Positions 47,159 to 59,639 of a stretch of DNA of 64,000 bases are shown piece by piece. The position numbers and the translations under genes are program-made. The notes under the pieces are model-generated. The model searched no databases, was not told the DNA's origin, and saw only the letters and a list, made by a program, of their open reading frames with translations. Location: the NCBI RefSeq assembly GCF_000346465.2, contig NC_034013.1, positions 11,331,373 through 11,395,372 on the forward strand, written 5' to 3'. This DNA comes from Prunus persica (Eukaryota; Streptophyta; Magnoliopsida; Rosales; Rosaceae). Each line of letters starts with the position of its first letter. The stretch's first letter is position 1.

Positions 47159-47755
47159 ATGGCTTGGAAAACAAATGATGCAGAATCTTTGCAATCCTCT
47201 GATGAGCTGAAACGCCAGAAGAAAATCAAAATGGCCATATATATTACTATTTTCGTTGTGTTTCAGATCATAGTTATCACCACGATGAGTCTCACTGTGA
47301 TGAAAGTCAAGACCCCCAAGTTCAGGCTAGGCAGCAACATCAACTTCCAAAGCTTTGAATCTGTCCCGGCAACGCCTTCATTCGACATGAAATTCACAAC
47401 CCAAATCAGGATCAAGAACTCAGCCAACTGGGGTTCCTACAAGTTCAATGCTGCCAATGTCACGTTTCAATACCAAGGGGCGACTGTGGGAGTAATTGAT
47501 ATCGCAAAGGGCAAGGTTGGATGGCTTTCGACCATAAAAAGAGATGTGGAGGTGAGTTTGAGTTCAAGTGCAATAACTTTTTCAAATCTTGGAAGCGAAT
47601 TGAGCAGCGGGGTGTTGACGCTCAACAGCGTAGGCAGATTGAATGGAAAAGTTGCAATTATGTTCATAATGAAGAAGAAGAAGGCTACCAACATGAACTG
47701 CACCATAGCTTTTGATGTGGCAGCCAAGACGCTCAAATCTTTAGAATGCAAATGA
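47159..47755 (+). CDS. LEA_2 family membrane protein B2
   Basis: 198 residues, identical in protein to B1: start MAWKTNDAESLQ, membrane helix at about 25-48, LEA_2-type domain to LKSLECK. The coding region is intact although a gypsy LTR now supplies the DNA beyond 125 bp upstream of the TATA box. This may change expression without changing the protein. Confidence 0.9.
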   Translation: MAWKTNDAESLQSSDELKRQKKIKMAIYITIFVVFQIIVITTMSLTVMKVKTPKFRLGSNINFQSFESVPATPSFDMKFTTQIRIKNSANWGSYKFNAANVTFQYQGATVGVIDIAKGKVGWLSTIKRDVEVSLSSSAITFSNLGSELSSGVLTLNSVGRLNGKVAIMFIMKKKKATNMNCTIAFDVAAKTLKSLECK

Positions 47756-47995
47756 GCGGAGTAGCTAAGCATCCAGGATGCATCTTCAGCATCTGGATTG
47801 CGACTAGCTAGTTCTTGATTTGTGACTCTTCTTATTCTTTTTATTCTTTGTATCTGTCTTGCGATTGGATTTGTTATAGAGTTATAATGGTATTTGTTTT
47901 CCGTACCACTCCCCGTTTCTTCTCTTCTTCTTATTTTTTCATTGAATATACAATGGTAATATTCCTTCTGTGAGTGGATTCCGTTATTATGTATT

Positions 47996-49077
47996 ATTAT
48001 TTTTTTTGTTGAGAAAAGATGGTATTTCATTCAATGGAAAGGAACATTACATTGTAAGAACTAGCATGTTAACGGCTGCATCGTTAAAACCTTCCCAGAT
48101 AAACAAAATCCCGGGGTAGGAAAGAGTACCACCCATGCTATTGACTAAATAGAAGAGTCAAACAACTTATACAAAACAAACAAACCTAAACCCCAACCAC
48201 AAAACCCTTAAAACAACATCCCATCACTTCGTAGGTACTATCAAAGAAGTCCTCCTATGATCTCGAAAAAGCATCATAGTTTTTCGTACAGAGTCAAAAA
48301 TGTACTATGGGTATCAGAATAGATCCAGCCAATCACCCAACCGCAAAGCCATTAGAACACATCACATCACTACGTAGATACTATCAAAGAAAGCCTCCTA
48401 TGATCTAAAGAAAACATCATAGTTCTTCGTACAGAGTCAAGAACGTATTGTGAGCATCATAACAAATCCTGCCAAATACAAACCGCCACCTCCAATTTTC
48501 TTGATCCAGAACCCCAGCTGACAAGCAAGGGAGGCCAAGATTGGCCTCTTAGCTTGAAGAAAATTCCCAAGAAAGATCTTCATAGTAGGAACGTTCAACG
48601 GTTGCCAAGCCCACAAACGTTCCATAGGAGAATTATTAGGGAAATCTTGGAGACCCCTCGAGGTTGGTCTCCTTTGCCTTGTCAATAAAATCCACGATAC
48701 AAAAACAATGCTTACGAGAAAAATTCGTGCCACTAACAATCAGATACCCAACACTAGTTTTCACACGCTTCTGATTCCTGCTTGGTGCCGCATACTTGTC
48801 ATTCCCTTGAGCAGAAGAGGCGGTGGAGATCTCCACAACGTTAAGATGGAGATCCCTCACCAACGATTGGCTCCTTAGGAACCCAAAAAGGAAGTCAACG
48901 CAGCCATCCCACGGAGAACAAATGAGCAAAAAAAAAAGTCATATCCAATTCACCAAGAAGAACCACAATAGGCAATTAGAGAAGACTAAGAGAGACGGGG
49001 CACAAAATGAGTAAAGAAAACTGGAGAAACCATAACCCTAGCCGTCAAGGCTCTCCTCGCATGAACGAGAGAGCAAC
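47996..49077 (-). mobile_element. Retroposed (LINE-like) element, copy 2
   Basis: The target duplication CCGTTATTATGTATT (15 bp) is perfect here: 47981-47995 and 49078-49092. A T-run at the left end is the poly(A) of a - strand insert; just inside it on the - strand is GAAATACCATCTTTTCTCAAC. Confidence 0.7.
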
Positions 49078-49564
49078 CCGTTATTATGTATTGTTTGTTG
49101 ATGACTTTTATGTATTTTTAGTTAACCCTATTTTTATGTAGTTAATCTTATTTTTTATGTAGTTAACTCTATTTTTTAATTAATAAAACCGACAGGGTTA
49201 GACATTGGACTTGATTTGTTAACTTATGCAAATACAGTGACCAAATTGGGAAAATTGAATCATGGTGACCAAATTTGATTTTGAGCCAAACCCCAGTGAC
49301 CAAAAATATTATTAACCCTATTTAAAATAATAAGGTTAATTTCTTTTATGGAGCAAAGAAAAAGGTTTTGCTGCTTGTTAAATGCAGCGTTCCTTTTTTT
49401 TTTTTAAAGAGGGGCATGGGTTGCGTTAAAACTAAAGCATAGATAATATCAAAACCAAGCGTTCAAAAACAATTGGACTTTATGAAAGTGGAAACGATGA
49501 CGTCGCAGATGTGCCTCCTTCCTTGCGTGGTCTTCTTCTTGTTGTGCAAAACATTTTAAGACCT

Positions 49565-50211
49565 TGTCGTTGATGGACTACGCAATTATCATACACAAGC
49601 CACGCAAAGATAAAGCACACACGAAACCACAAAGTACACACACACACACACAAAGAACACAATAATTTATAGAGGTTTAGCGTTGTGCCTACGTCCTCAT
49701 GGTGATCCTCGAGAAATTCACTAGTATGAAAGAACCCCTTTGGTTACAATTAACAACCCCCTTTGATCTCTAACAAATCCTAGCTCTCTTTTTTCTCACC
49801 CTTGGCTCAAACCCAATTTGATGCCTTAGCTTTCTAACGTTACAATAACCTAGCGCTAAAGTACCTATTTATATTTCATAGGGCTTTAGTACAATTATAC
49901 AAGGAATAGGAAACTTAAAGGGCTCCAAAACTAGGAGAAAATATGTCCAGATTCACCAGGTATACGCATTGGATTCTTGCCTCTCGCTCGAGCACCACTC
50001 GCTCTACTCGAGCGCCTATGTTTGCTCGAGTCTGAATTCTGCCACTCAAGTAGGCACTCAAGCACTTGGGTCTGGGTGAGATGTATCGCTCTGCTGCTAG
50101 AGCGCCTGTAGTTTCTACTTGAGCGGCACAGCCCAGTCAAAACGACTGCAGCTCTTTTGACTGTCTGTTTCCTTCACTCATTCTGCATCTTTAAATGAAA
50201 CAACATCAACA
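49565..50211 (-). repeat. Copia-type LTR (unit 2)
   Basis: Matches 28665-29342. The (CA)n run is short (49636-49653). Confidence 0.65.
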
Positions 50212-50450
50212 ATCTTCACCTTGGAGAGCCTTAAACACCTTGTGAAAATTATTGACCCCTAAAAAATCTTCAAACCTCTTGGAAACCGTTCTAGTAATTC
50301 CCAAGAGCTCCACCTCAATCTTTAGCATGTAACAAGATTGAGCAAGCTCAAATAATGTCTGAACTTCTCGGTCGTGACTAGCTCGGTCAAGCAATCCGAA
50401 GCTTTCTCATCCTTATGAATCGTCTCTATTTCAATGTCTCCATCGTTCAC

Positions 50451-51140
50451 CTAATCCCTTATCCGGTGGTACCGTACATCAATATTCTTAGACCTTCCGT
50501 GAAACACTTGATTCTTGACTAAGCATATAGCAGTTTGACTGTTACTTTGTATCACCACCAAGTCTTGGGCTATCTCGAACTCTTTAGCCAATCTTGTTAG
50601 CAATAATGCTTCCTTAGAAGCCTTTGTTAGCCCCATATACTCAGCTTCAATAGTAGACAAAGCAGTAACTGATTGTAGCACCACTCTCTAACTAATCAGT
50701 CCTCCACCACAAGTGAAAACATACCTCGTTGTGGATCTCCTCTTCTCTATGTCTCCCGCATAATTTGAATCCACATAACCCGACACACATGTCTTTCTTT
50801 GTTGTCTTTCAAACAAAATCCCAAGCTTCTTGGTGCCCTTCAAATATCGAAAAATCCACTTCATCGCATTCCAATGTTGTTTGGCCAGATTTGCCATGTG
50901 TCTTGAAACTACACTCACAGCTTGAGCTAAGTCAAGGCATGTGCAAACTATTGCGTATATGAGAAACCCTACCGCACTTGCATACTGAACCTTACTCATT
51001 TCAACCTTCTCTTTGTCACTAGAAGGACTTTCTTAGGCACTTAGTCTAAAGTGCTCTGCCAAAGGAGTAAACATGGGCTTTCAATCCAACATGTTGAATC
51101 TTTCAAGTACCTTATAAATCCTATGATAGAAATCTTTAAA
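50451..51140 (-). pseudogene. Copia RNase H fragment (unit 2)
   Basis: Frames 50688-50999 and 50451-50684 carry AVSVVSRHMANLAKQHWNAM, FRYLKGTKKLGILFER, TALSTIEAEYMGLTKAS and SQTAICLVKNQVFHGRSKNI. One stop (TAG-type, near 50685) lies in the middle. Here, without the solo LTR, it sits 240 bp from its LTR, as expected for the 3' end of one element. Confidence 0.88.
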
Positions 51141-51149
51141 ATCTATAAT

Positions 51150-51422
51150 CCTCCATTTGGATGAAGGAATTGAAAATTACATAGAATTCTAAAATGATGG
51201 AAATCTAAATTATGTAAATGGCATTATGGAAATTGTGAAATGACACTTATCTTTGTGGAAATTAAACTTAGGAATTTGATGCCCTAATTTCCACTATTTT
51301 TTCCGAGTGTCATTTAATAAATTCGGTGCTTAAGTTGCCAAACAAGGGAATTGTCAATTTCTCCTCTTAAATTCCTAATTTTTAGTTAAATTCTGAGTTA
51401 TTTTTCCTTATCCAAACGGAGG
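51150..51422. mobile_element. MITE with CCTCCRTTTGGAT ends (unit 2)
   Basis: Same ends as the unit 1 copy, but about 60 bp shorter inside because of a deletion after CTAAAATGATGG. Confidence 0.6.
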
Positions 51423-51689
51423 GTAAGTAAAAAGATCTTAATTATAGAAATCCATTAAAAAAATCCTATAAGTCATTGTATTCTGCTTAAATACGGAAGA
51501 CTTTTTTATATCTTTAAATAGTCTTTTAAAATCCCAATTGAATACACTCTCTTAATTTTGTTTCGACTGTGAGCCCTTCTTCCTTTTGGGCCCAATCATC
51601 ACCATAATGTGTGACTGCCACGTCATTTTCCTTTTATGGGCCCAAAGGGAAAAAAAATCCAGGTATAAGTTATGCTTCTCGCTATATTT

Positions 51690-53164
51690 AGGGCTCGTTT
51701 GGTACACCGTATTAAACTTTGGATAGGAGTAAATAGTCTATGTCAGGTGTTTTGGTGTTAACTTGTATTATTTAATTACCCGACAATTTTATACGGGTTG
51801 GGCTTTTAATACTCTCCTTACTTGACTAACTAATACAACCCACACACCCCGGTTTAGATAATGCACACTTAATTATACGGCTAGGAAAAAAGAACATGTG
51901 TTCTACGAAAAAAAAAATCAGACGCTCTTGTCATCTTCTTCTCCCTAGGGTTCTTCTCTGCTATCTTCTCCACATGTTATTTTCTTCACTCTTCTCAAGG
52001 TATCCATCTCTCACTCTCTCTCTTTTTCATACTCTCTCCAATATGCTTCTTCTTGCTTCTTCTCTATTCTTTATATATTTAAATTTTTTAATTAAATTTT
52101 TGTGGAAATTAGTTTATGAATTTTCTTTTTGACATTTTTTTTAATCGAATGTTTCTTTCTATGTGATATAGTGATTCGACGTTGTGTGAATATTTAGATT
52201 GTTGGTATTAAACAGAGTAGTGCAAGTTTTCGTCCAAAAACAAACAACTGTGCTAGTATTGGTAGTTTAGTTGAATCATACATCCCTCATTCAGGTTCGT
52301 ACAAATCCACTTCAATAAAACTTCGGATTAAATTGTTGCCAGGCTTTTCTATAAGTTTCGTCTCAAAAAAAGAAAAAGATTTTTCTGAAGTTAATTCTAA
52401 CATCAATTTTGACAAAGTCTTAACCATATTTGACGAAATGCATTTGAACCATCAAGTAATAACTAAGATTGTGAATTGTAAAAAGAAAAGGAAAAGAGAA
52501 AACTTATCAATCATGAAAATGGTTCAAGAGGTATCGAGTTTGCGGCCTTGGCTCTTTTGATTGCAATGCTTCTGTTCTGCTGCTACTTTCTCCTTCTTCT
52601 TGTTGTAGATGGAAACTTTGATGTCCAGTACAGACATATGCAGATCAATATTCATAATACAATTATAATAGTTAAACCACATATATTTCTGTATATGCAA
52701 GCATGATGATATTTTGTAGTCTTCTGTCATGTGTAGAATTCTACTTATTGTTGTATTATTCTAATTTTACATGTAGTCGTGTGTAATGCATGATTATTTA
52801 TATTGCTAAAATTAATGCATGGTTATTTATATTACTTTTACTAAAAAAATTTCCTTTATATTATGCCTAGATATGGATGAAAGAAAGATTGTGGCATACT
52901 TTATTATTAGATTGTGGTTCTCGCATATCATGGTTCGCATATGAATCTTACTAAAAAAAATTCGTGCCATTTGAATCTCAATTTCTATTAAAATTATCAA
53001 AGATTTTTTTTTAATAAAAAAAATAGTCTGATATGATGTTATCCGGAACATCACTAAACACAGTATAACTTAGTCAAACTATTTATTCGGAACAACACCA
53101 AACACCATATAAGATTATGGATAAATAGTCAGTATTCTCCGGAACAAATTAATACTATCCGACA
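51690..53164 (+). mobile_element. DNA-transposon-like block (unit 2)
   Basis: Begins GGGCTCGTTTGGTACACC and ends at the array junction, as in unit 1. Confidence 0.5.
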
Positions 53165-53562
53165 GGCATTTAAGTTTAGTTTTTTTTTTTTCCTTGAAAT
53201 GCCAAAATATAACCAGACGCGCATGGTTAGAGGTTTCGATTTCTAGTCTTCTAGGAAGGGTCAATAACTTTGAGGAACTTGGACTTTGTAATGAGACACA
53301 TACAGATCTTTGTTTGTGTGGAAGGTAAAGTCTTTAAAGCCCTCGGAGCTTTCTTTTATTCTATACTTTGATTATCTTCGAAGGGTCAATACGCGCAGCA
53401 GATTATATACTAGTATAATAGGGTTTCAAGTCACGTTCTCAAACATCTAGAAGAAGGGCTCTAGAAGTCAATAAACTACAACCCAGTTATTCGCGCGTTT
53501 TGATTCCAATTTCCAGCAAGTTTATACTCTCGATATTATTCCTCCTCATTAACCAAGTTGTC

Positions 53563-53570
53563 TATATATA
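53563..53570 (+). promoter_or_regulatory. TATA box of A4
   Basis: TATATATA, with the same promoter as A3 and A5. Confidence 0.75.
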
Positions 53571-53680
53571 CAACACAGCACCCACCCACATTCTCACAAT
53601 CAAAACACTTCCTCATCACTTCATATTTTACAAAGCATTTTCTTTTGAAGCTTTCCTTCCTTCCACTAAAAGAAATCAAC

Positions 53681-54262
53681 ATGGGTGATGCAGAATCTTT
53701 GCATTCCGCTGATGAGCTGAAACGCCAGAAGAAAATCAAATTGGCCATCTATATTACTATTTTCGTTGTGTTTCAGATCATAGTTATCACCACAATGAGT
53801 CTCACTGTCATGAAAGTGAAAACCCCCAGGTTCAGGCTAGGCAACATCAATGTCGAAAGCTTCGTATCTGACTCGGCAGCGCCTTCATTCGACACGAAAT
53901 TCACAACCCAAATCAAGATCAAGAACTCAGCCAACTGGGGTTCCTACAAGTTCAATGCTGCCAATATCACGTTTCTACACCAAGGCGCGACTCTGGCAGT
54001 AATTGATATCGCAAAGGGCAAGGCTGGATGGCTTTCGACCATAAAAAGAAATGCGGAGGTGAGTTTGAATTCAAGTGGAATAACTGGTTCAAACTTTGGA
54101 ACTGAATTGAGCAGCGGGGTGTTGACGCTCAACAGCGTAGGAAGATTGAACGGAAAGGTTGCAATTATGTTCATCATGAAGAAGAAGAAGGCCGCCAACA
54201 TGAACTGCACCATAGCTTTTGATGTGGCAGCCAAGACCCTCAAATCTTTAGAATGCAAATGA
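53681..54262 (+). CDS. LEA_2 family membrane protein A4
   Basis: 193 residues, identical in protein to A2, A3 and A5. The coding DNA differs by one silent change that I saw (GCGCCT rather than GCGCCG at residues 67-68), which it shares with A1. Short leader form, TATATATA 111 bp before the ATG. Confidence 0.9.
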   Translation: MGDAESLHSADELKRQKKIKLAIYITIFVVFQIIVITTMSLTVMKVKTPRFRLGNINVESFVSDSAAPSFDTKFTTQIKIKNSANWGSYKFNAANITFLHQGATLAVIDIAKGKAGWLSTIKRNAEVSLNSSGITGSNFGTELSSGVLTLNSVGRLNGKVAIMFIMKKKKAANMNCTIAFDVAAKTLKSLECK

Positions 54263-54677
54263 GCGGAGTAGCTAAGCATCCAGGCGTCATCTTCAGCATA
54301 TGGATTGCGACTAGCTAGTTCTTGATTTGTGACTTTTCTTATTCTTTTATTCTTTGTATCTGTGTGGCGATTGGAATTGTTATAGAGTTATAATGATGTA
54401 TTTGTTTTCGTTACCACTTCCCTGTAGTTATTTATTTCATGATGATCTATTCCTTGATATTTACTTATTTATAGTCTGCTTCTTCGAAGTGCCCGAATTC
54501 TCTAATGGTGGGTGCAAGTAAATCCTCAAGTTATACGTATTTGTAAATGATGACAGTTGCCCAAATGCTGCAGCTACACTACCATGCAAAACAAATAAAT
54601 GCTCCAGGGGGCCTCACTACTTGACTCTATATGTTGCAAAGAAATCTCCAGTTTTGATACCCAATTGATCATCAGCC

Positions 54678-55114
54678 ATGATGGAGCCCGACAAGTTCCC
54701 CATATTAGTACCTACATGAAATGTTATGCATACATTGCTGCGTTTGCTGTGTTCCATACCTTAATCATACTGGCTTTTGGATTATTCGCGATGCCAACTG
54801 AAACTCCTACGGTCAGGGTGAGATCTGTGGCAATCCGAAGCCTAGACTACTGTGGTTCAGATGAACCCTTCTTCAACATTACCCTGGTTGTTGAAGTTGC
54901 AATGAGGAACAAGAATTTTGGGCATTTTTGGTTTGATCCCAGCACAGCTAATGTCACATATGGGGGGTGTCATAGTGGGCAATGGAGACATAACCAAAGC
55001 AAGAGCCAGTGCTAGGAAGACAAGGATATAATGAATGTGATGACCATTGAAGTGTGATCAGCTGGGGTACTATTAGATGGTGCCAGGGTTAGCAATGAGC
55101 TTAAGTTAAAATAA
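54678..55114 (+). pseudogene. LEA_2 pseudogene C3
   Basis: Same 13-bp deletion after GTACCTA and same G-run frameshift as C1. It has GAAGTGTGATCAG where the others have GAAGTGAGATC, which adds a stop in the last piece. The C-terminal third is missing. Confidence 0.85.
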
Positions 55115-55387
55115 CAACAATGGCCTTGTAACTAAAAACCAAAATAATATTATAGTTCTACAACAAATCCAAGTTTCCCACAAAGAAGAAAAATATATAC
55201 CAAAGAATAATGAAATAACAAAATGATCCAATTAGTCTTGATCACTCCCAAAGCCACATATTAAACTAAACATGTGGCCAATAGCTAAATTTCCAAATTT
55301 GCAGTCCTTATAAAGTGCCTGAATTGCGACCCTCCGGCACTCACTGCCCACTTCCATTGTAAAGTTTGGACAACCTTTGTGAACAAA

Positions 55388-55751
55388 TCAAATGCTATGG
55401 TGCAGTCCCATTGTGGAAGACTTCCTCTTCTTCATGATGAACATCAATTCCACCTCTACAGTCAATTTAGCTTGGCTGCTTAGCATCAAGACCCCATTCC
55501 TCCACTCACTGCCAGAATTGGAACTCTTCGGCAATGCGTTTGAATTCAAACTCACTGTGACATCAATCTTTTTGGTGGAACGCATTCCAGCCTTGCTATA
55601 GGATTCAGGAATAACAACTTGCCCCACAGCCAGGACTTGGTACGTAGCAGTGCCTGCATTGACTCTTCTGGCGCTTTAGCTCATCAGTGGATTGCAAAGA
55701 CTCTCCATCACTTTTTGGATTTCCATTTGCTGGTGCCAATGGAGCCAGCAT
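55388..55751 (-). pseudogene. LEA_2 pseudogene D3
   Basis: Matches D2 almost base for base: N-terminus joined to the C-terminal half, membrane helix lost, two frameshifts. Confidence 0.85.
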
Positions 55752-56220
55752 TCTTTGATTTACTGGAAAGCTTTGGACTAGAAAATGTTCTTTTGATGTT
55801 TGGGTGTCTAGCCTCTAGAGTGTAAAATGAATTGAGCGTGATATACCTATATTTAGTTGTTTGTGTAACCAAACGCGCATCGTTAGAGGCTTTGGCTTAT
55901 AGTCTTCTAGAGAGGGTCGATTAATTCCCATGAGGCGCTTATAACAATAATAAATAATATATTCGAGCTTCTTTCTTGCAAGACGAAGTTATTATGTCCA
56001 ATGCTAGCTTGGACTTCGTCAGTTTCACATTTTGAAAGGTGTCCGTAGGCGCAGCCGCGCAGCAAACATATAAATATAATAAGTATAGTAGAATAATAGT
56101 AATGGTTCTACTAGTCAATAAACTACAACCCAATTAATTATTTGCTCGTTTTGATTCCAATTTCCAGCAAGTTTACACCGTCGATATTATTCCTGCAATT
56201 AACTCATTGACCAAATTGTC

Positions 56221-56228
56221 TATAAATA
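56221..56228 (+). promoter_or_regulatory. TATA box of B3
   Basis: TATAAATA with TTGACC just upstream, as in B1. Confidence 0.75.
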
Positions 56229-56347
56229 CCACACAGCACTCACCATTGATGCCATTACTCATCAGTTCATATTTTACAGATCGAAACAGAGAAAAAGCAG
56301 AGCATTTTCTTTTGAAGCTTTCCTTCCTTCCACTAAAAGAAATCAAC

Positions 56348-56944
56348 ATGGCTTGGAAAACAAATGATGCAGAATCTTTGCAATCCTCTGACGAGCTGAA
56401 ACGCCAGAAGAAAATCAAAATGGCCATATATATTACTATTTTCGTTGTGTTTCAGATCATAGTTATCACCGCAATGAGTCTCACTGTGATGAAAGTCAAG
56501 ACCCCCAAGTTCAGGCTAGGCGGCAACATCAACGTCCAAAGCTTTGAATCTGTCCCGAAAACGCCTTCATTCGACATGAAATTCACAACCCAAATCAGGA
56601 TCAAGAACTCAGCCAACTGGGGTTCCTACAAGTTCAATTCTGCCAATGTCACGTTTCAATACCAAGGCGCGACTGTGGGAGTAATTGATATCGCAAAGGG
56701 CAAGGTTGGATGGCTTTCGACCATAAAAAGAAATGTGGAGGTGAGTTTGAGTTCAAGTGCAATAACTGGTTCAAATCTTGGAAGCGAATTGAGCAGCGGG
56801 GTGTTGACGCTCAACAGCGTGGGCAGATTGAATGGAAAAGTTGCAATTATGTTCATAATGAAGAAGAAGAAGGCTACCAACATGAACTGCACCATAGCTT
56901 TTGATGTGGCAGCCAAGATGCTCAAATCTTTAGAATGCAAATGA
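56348..56944 (+). CDS. LEA_2 family membrane protein B3
   Basis: 198 residues, the most distinct of the B copies. Relative to B1/B2 it has T42A, GGNINVQ for GSNINFQ, VPKTP for VPATP, NSAN for NAAN, KRNVE for KRDVE, ITGSN for ITFSN and AKML for AKTL. Several of these (ITGSN, KRN, NV) match the A-type residues, so B3 either keeps the older state or has exchanged sequence with an A gene. Membrane helix at about 25-48 and LEA_2-type domain are intact. Confidence 0.9.
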   Translation: MAWKTNDAESLQSSDELKRQKKIKMAIYITIFVVFQIIVITAMSLTVMKVKTPKFRLGGNINVQSFESVPKTPSFDMKFTTQIRIKNSANWGSYKFNSANVTFQYQGATVGVIDIAKGKVGWLSTIKRNVEVSLSSSAITGSNLGSELSSGVLTLNSVGRLNGKVAIMFIMKKKKATNMNCTIAFDVAAKMLKSLECK

Positions 56945-57200
56945 GCGGAGTAGCTAAGCATCCGGGATGCATCTTCAGCATTTGGATTGCGACTAGCTAG
57001 TTCTTGATTTGTGACTCTTCTCATTCTTTTTATTCTTTGTATCTGTCTTGCGATTGGATTTGTTATAGAGTTATAATGGTATTTGTTTTCCCTACCACTC
57101 CCTTTTTTTTTTTTTTTTTTTTTTTTCTCTTCTTCTTATTTTTTCATTGAATATACAATGGTAATATTCCTTCTGTGAGTGGATTCCGTTATTATGTGTT

Positions 57201-58276
57201 ATTTTTTATTTAGAAAAGATGGTATTTCATTCAACCGAAAGGAACATTACATTGTAAGAACTAGCATGTTAACAGCTACCTTGTTAAAACCTTCCCAGAG
57301 AAACAAAATCCTGGGGTAGGAAAGTGTTCCACCCATGCTATTGACTAAATGGAAGAGTCAAACAACTTATATGAAACAAACAAACCTAAACCCCAACCAC
57401 AAAGCCCTTAAAACAACATCCCATCACTTCGTAGGTATTGGCAAAGAAGTCCTCCTATAATCTAGAAAAAGCATCGTAGTTCTTCGTACAGAGTCAAAAA
57501 CGTACTATAGGTATCAGAATAGATCCAGCCAATCACCCAACCACAAAGCCATTAGAACACATCCCATCACTACGCAGATACTGTCAAAGAAAGCCTTCTA
57601 TGATCTAAAGAAAGCATCATAGCTCTTCGTACAGAGTCAAGAACGTATTATGAGCATCATAACAAATCCAGCCAAACACCAACCGCCACCTCCAATTTTC
57701 TTGATCCAGAACCCCAGCTGACAAGCAAGGGAGACCAAGATTGGCCTCTTAGCTTGAAGAAAATTCTGAAGAAAGATCTTCATAGTAGGAACGTTCAATG
57801 GTTGCCAAGCCCACGAACGTTCCATAGGAGAATTATTAGGGAGATCTTGGAGACCCCTCGAGGTTGGTCTCCTTCGCCTTGTCAACAACATCCTCGATAC
57901 AAAAACAATGCTTACGAGAAAAATTCGTGCCACTAACAATCAGATACCCAACACTAGTTTTCACACGCTTCTGATTCCTGCTTGGTGCCGCATACTTGTC
58001 ATTCCCTTGAGCAGAAGAGGCGGCGGCCATCTCCACAACGTTAAGATGGAGACCCCTCACCAATGATTGGCTCCTTAGAAAGCCAAAAGGAAGCCAACGC
58101 AGCCATCCCACGGAGAACAAATGAGCAAAAAAAAAAGTCATATCCAATTCACCAAGAAGAACCACAATAGGCAATTAGAGAAGACTAAGAGAGACGGGGC
58201 ACAAAATGAGTAAAGAAAACTGGAGAAACCATAACCCTAGCCGTCAAGGCTCTCCTCGCATGAACGAGAGAGCAAC
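57201..58276 (-). mobile_element. Retroposed (LINE-like) element, copy 3
   Basis: Flanked by CCGTTATTATGTGTT (57186-57200) and CCGTTATTATGTATT (58277-58291), one mismatch. A T-rich left end marks the - strand poly(A). Confidence 0.65.
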
Positions 58277-58763
58277 CCGTTATTATGTATTGTTTGTTGA
58301 TGACTTTTATGTATTTTTAGTTAACCCTATTTTTATGTAGTTAATCTTATTTTTTATGTAGTTAACTCTATTTTTTAATTAATAAAACCGACAGGGTTAG
58401 ACATTGGACTTGATTTGTTAACTTATGCAAATACAGTGACCAAATTGGGAAAATTGAATCATGGTGACCAAATTTGATTTTGAGCCAAACCCCAGTGACC
58501 AAAAATATTATTAACCCTATTTAAAATAATAAGGTTAATTTCTTTTATGGAGCAAAGAAAAAGGTTTTGCTGCTTGTTAAATGCAGCGTTCCTTTTTTTT
58601 TTTTAAAGAGGGGCATGGGTTGCGTTAAAACTAAAGCATAGATAATATCAAAACCAAGCGTTCAAAAACAATTGGACTTTATGAAAGTGGAAACGATGAC
58701 GTCGCAGATGTGCCTCCTTCCTTGCGTGGTCTTCTTCTTGTTGTGCAAAACATTTTAAGACCT

Positions 58764-59410
58764 TGTCGTTGATGGACTACGCAATTATCATACACAAGCC
58801 ACGCAAAGATAAAGCACACACGAAACCACAAAGTACACACACACACACACAAAGAACACAATAATTTATAGAGGTTTAGCGTTGTGCCTACGTCCTCATG
58901 GTGATCCTCGAGAAATTCACTAGTATGAAAGAACCCCTTTGGTTACAATTAACAACCCCCTTTGATCTCTAACAAATCCTATCTCTCTTTTTTCTCACCC
59001 TTGGCTCAAACCCAATTTGATGCCTTAGCTTTCTAACGTTACAATAACCTAGCGCTAAAGTACCTATTTATATTTCATAGGGCTTTAGTACAATTATACA
59101 AGGAATAGGAAACTTAAAGGGCTCCAAAACTAGGAGAAAATATGTCCAGATTCACCAGGTATACGCATTGGATTCTTGCCTCTCGCTCGAGCACCACTCG
59201 CTCTACTCGAGCGCCTATGTTTGCTCGAGTCTGAGTTCTGCCACTCAAGTAGGCACTCAAGCGCTTGGGTCTGGGTGAGATGTATCGCTCTGCTGCTAGA
59301 GCGCCTGTAGTTTCTGCTTGAGTGGCAGAGCCCAGTCAAAACTACTGCAGCTCTTTTGACTGTCTGTTTCCTTCACTCATTTTGCATCTTTAAATGAAAC
59401 AACATCAACA
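58764..59410 (-). repeat. Copia-type LTR (unit 3)
   Basis: Nearly identical to the unit 2 copy, including the short (CA)n run at 58834-58853. Confidence 0.65.
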
Positions 59411-59639
59411 ATCTCCACCTTGGCGGGCCTTAAACACCTTGTGCCCCCTAGAACTTCTTCAAACCTCTTGGAAACCGTTCTAGTAATTACCAAAAGCTCC
59501 ACCTCAATCTTTAGCATGTAACAAGATTGAGCAAGCTTAAATAATGTCTGAACTTCTCGGTCGTGACTAGCTCGGTCAAGCAATCCGAAGCTTTCTCATC
59601 CTTATGAATCGTCTCTATTTCAATGTCTCCATCATTCAC

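Larger units (their letters stand above)
34907..53164 (+). repeat. Tandem array unit 2 (18.3 kb; ~9.2 kb without gypsy element)
   Basis: Contents: A3, C2, D2, inserted Ty3/gypsy element, B2, retroposed element, copia fragment, MITE and DNA-element block. Removing the gypsy element and one target copy (9056 bp) leaves 9202 bp. Confidence 0.9.

Noticed and set aside
49480..49662. Cys-rich 60-codon frame (also at 58679-58861)
   Set aside because: Generated by the (CA)n run read on the - strand.
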